This document shows, in pieces, positions 20,339 to 21,844 of a DNA stretch of 21,844 nt. Origin of the DNA: a virus; the IMG/VR virus record IMGVR_UViG_3300037549_000066, positions 1-21,844 of that record; one strand, given 5' to 3'. Below the pieces are notes generated by a model, which saw only the letters and a program-made list of their open reading frames with translations, had not been told where the DNA came from and made no database searches. Position numbers and translations under genes: made by a program. Each line of letters starts with the position of its first letter. Within the stretch, counting starts at the first letter, position 1.

Positions 20339-20647
20339 TTATGGGTAGGCAGTAGTTGTAAATTTAACTAAAGCCCCGCTTTGCATCCCTACATACTCGT
20401 TATTGGTTGTATCGTATAAAATCACACCATTTCCTATGGTGCCAGCCGTGAACATGGCTGTAATTTCGGCGGCTGTATAATAAGGAGCCGACAAAAAGTT
20501 AAAGCCATTTTGTGTATCTGTGATTACTTCATTGAGCACATCAACCACGTTCGCAATCCATTGATTAAATTGAAATGGAAAATTACTGTCGCTTAGTGGT
20601 GCCGCATCAATTCGGTCTAAAAATATTTCACCGTTGAATAATGACAT
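20339..20647 (-). CDS. Small tail-associated structural protein, 102 aa
   Basis: The ATG at 20647 overlaps the stop of the gp10-like gene (TGATG), with GGAGGGG 7 bases upstream. The product has a helical N-terminal half (FPFQFNQWIANVVDVLNEVI) and a beta-rich end (GNGVILYDTTNNEYVGMQSG, then ALVKFTTTAYP) resembling the small 'G.v.YdtT.n.......G..v' motif of phage tip proteins. In P22 the gene after gp10 encodes the tail needle gp26, so a short needle or plug is possible by position. It is much shorter than gp26 and lacks its long coiled coil. Confidence 0.62.
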   Translation of the reverse strand: MSLFNGEIFLDRIDAAPLSDSNFPFQFNQWIANVVDVLNEVITDTQNGFNFLSAPYYTAAEITAMFTAGTIGNGVILYDTTNNEYVGMQSGALVKFTTTAYP

Positions 20648-21844
20648 CAGTTCGCCCCTCCACTGACTCGGCGTGTATTCCTTACACCGCCAAGAATGAC
20701 AATAGGGGCAGAGCTTACGCAAACAAGCTTATAACAACGATTTCGGCTTACACCTAGCTCATACCATCTCATGCGCCATCTATAGGCACCCAGAGGGCTA
20801 AATTCGCGTAAATCAGCAGACATAAAGGTTATGCCGCCATCATCACTATAATATAACTCAATATGTGGCTTAAACAGCATGTTATAATGATTATCGTCAA
20901 AGGTTGGTGTATTGCTTCCTTCGGCAATTATGAAGTCGTTGCCGTCTTCCGTAACCATGAAAACCGGAACGTCCGGCGTACTCGTCTCACCGACAATAAA
21001 CACAGTATTAAGAAATGGCGCATTGCTTTGATAAAACGTTTGATCGCCAAATACAAAGTCAATCTCGACATAATCATCAATAAACTCCGAGTAGTCAGGT
21101 AAAAATAAGTGTGGCGTTATCATCTCATAACGCATGGGGTACTTCAAAAAGGCATTTGCAGCATTCGGGTCTGTACCAATATTTCGCAATTCATTGTAAT
21201 AAATGTTTCCTGCCATCTCATACATTGCAGGATCACCGCTCACCGTCACCAAATGCGTGTTATTAAAATAAATATGGTCTTTAATTCTGTTTCGCTCGCC
21301 ATTTAATTCAATTACTCTGCCCCATTTCTGCGTATCAAAGTTATATTCAATCGCATTGGCTGAGTTCTCAACATCTAATAGCCCAAAATCCATATAAGCA
21401 CCGGCTGAAACCCTATAAAAGATAGTATTTTCCCACTGATATAAAAATCCTTGGGAAGTTTCTTCTAAGAATGGACTTAAACCCGGATTACTAACCCCTT
21501 TTTCAAGCAAAACATTAATCGCTTGTGAGGATATAGGGTCAGGTTGTTGGCCATTAGAGGCCATAAAAGTAACAAGGCCGGTTGAGTTCTTGCCAAGCCA
21601 TACCATGCGCCCAAAATCAATTGACAGGCTGAATGGGTCTGCGATTCCATAATCCCAATTGTAAGAAGAGTTTAATTTAAACGGGAATTCGCTAGTCACT
21701 CCATTTACGGTAATTTGTGTGATAATATTTGCCCATATGTCGGTCGTAAAGTCCGTAAAAATATACAATTGGGAATGTAATACACCCATTTGTTGGACAA
21801 TACCGGACGCTCTGTTAAACAACGGGCTTCCGTTAATAGTAAAG
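20647..21844 (-). CDS. P22 gp10-like packaged DNA stabilisation protein, partial
   Basis: The frame is open to the right edge, so the N-terminal part is missing. The visible ~398 codons look like the beta-propeller tail hub family of P22 gp10, which plugs the portal after packaging and holds DNA. Features include GVLHSQLYIFTDFTTDIWAN, an Ile/Asn/Gly-rich middle (WGRVIELNGERNRIKDHIYF), and a C-terminal block with YYSDDGGITFMSADLREFSP and RWYELGVSRNRCYKLVCVSS. This corresponds to the gp10 ending where an Arg-rich 'W.R.G..R....KL' motif precedes the stop. A TTG near 21822 is not a start; the frame continues past it. It is the most upstream gene seen in the late operon. Confidence 0.72.
   Translation of the reverse strand, partial: FTINGSPLFNRASGIVQQMGVLHSQLYIFTDFTTDIWANIITQITVNGVTSEFPFKLNSSYNWDYGIADPFSLSIDFGRMVWLGKNSTGLVTFMASNGQQPDPISSQAINVLLEKGVSNPGLSPFLEETSQGFLYQWENTIFYRVSAGAYMDFGLLDVENSANAIEYNFDTQKWGRVIELNGERNRIKDHIYFNNTHLVTVSGDPAMYEMAGNIYYNELRNIGTDPNAANAFLKYPMRYEMITPHLFLPDYSEFIDDYVEIDFVFGDQTFYQSNAPFLNTVFIVGETSTPDVPVFMVTEDGNDFIIAEGSNTPTFDDNHYNMLFKPHIELYYSDDGGITFMSADLREFSPLGAYRWRMRWYELGVSRNRCYKLVCVSSAPIVILGGVRNTRRVSGGAN

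Overview
The window is part of a tailed double-stranded DNA phage genome or prophage (Caudoviricetes) with a compact, AT-rich, almost gap-free layout. The best anchor for the virion type is the right-edge gene, whose protein resembles the P22 gp10 packaged-DNA stabilisation (tail hub) protein. It is followed by three genes with the look of podovirus internal or ejection proteins. This suggests a short-tailed (podovirus-like) phage of a Gram-negative, probably proteobacterial host. The host cannot be named from the sequence. No integrase, CI-type repressor, terminase, portal, capsid, primase or polymerase gene is visible, so the window is a fragment.

Layout. (1) 1-763, minus strand: four small, overlapping genes running off the left edge. 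They are a Cro-like helix-turn-helix protein, a coiled-coil plus membrane-anchor protein, a 70-aa protein and a partial membrane protein. A good sigma70-like promoter reads into them from 804-832. (2) 819-6177, plus strand: an early recombination/replication operon. It holds a RecE/ExoVIII-like exonuclease, a Bet/RecT annealase, six small unknown genes and a DEAH superfamily-2 helicase with a Cys-rich tail. Most genes are joined by ATGA/TGATG-type overlaps. (3) 6178-6383: a gene-free stretch that folds into a series of perfect hairpins and looks like a structured RNA, followed by a 55-aa gene. (4) 6587-21844, minus strand: the late region. In transcription order it has the gp10-like protein, a small structural protein, three ejection-like proteins, a DUF6496-like peptide, an HNH homing-type endonuclease, a 690-aa head-binding/fibre protein, a small structural protein and a 748-aa repetitive fibre. 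These are followed by a tail-fibre chaperone, a beta-helix tailspike, a set of small charged proteins and a 289-aa fibre. A strong intrinsic terminator comes next, then lysozyme, a VRR-NUC nuclease and a 166-aa protein.

How the parts fit. The exonuclease and annealase would form a single-strand annealing recombination pair feeding replication, with the helicase opening DNA. The late genes build the portal-proximal tail, the ejected core proteins and a multi-part receptor-binding apparatus. Lysozyme opens the cell wall.

Most unusual signals: the multi-hairpin RNA at 6199-6373; a run of three 11-bp repeats inside a 9-bp inverted repeat at 7160-7195; Shine-Dalgarno sites set in the GGA loop of perfect 8-bp hairpins before both the helicase and lysozyme genes, the second nested with a terminator; and a plus-strand 23-aa membrane peptide with its own promoter inside the minus-strand late operon.
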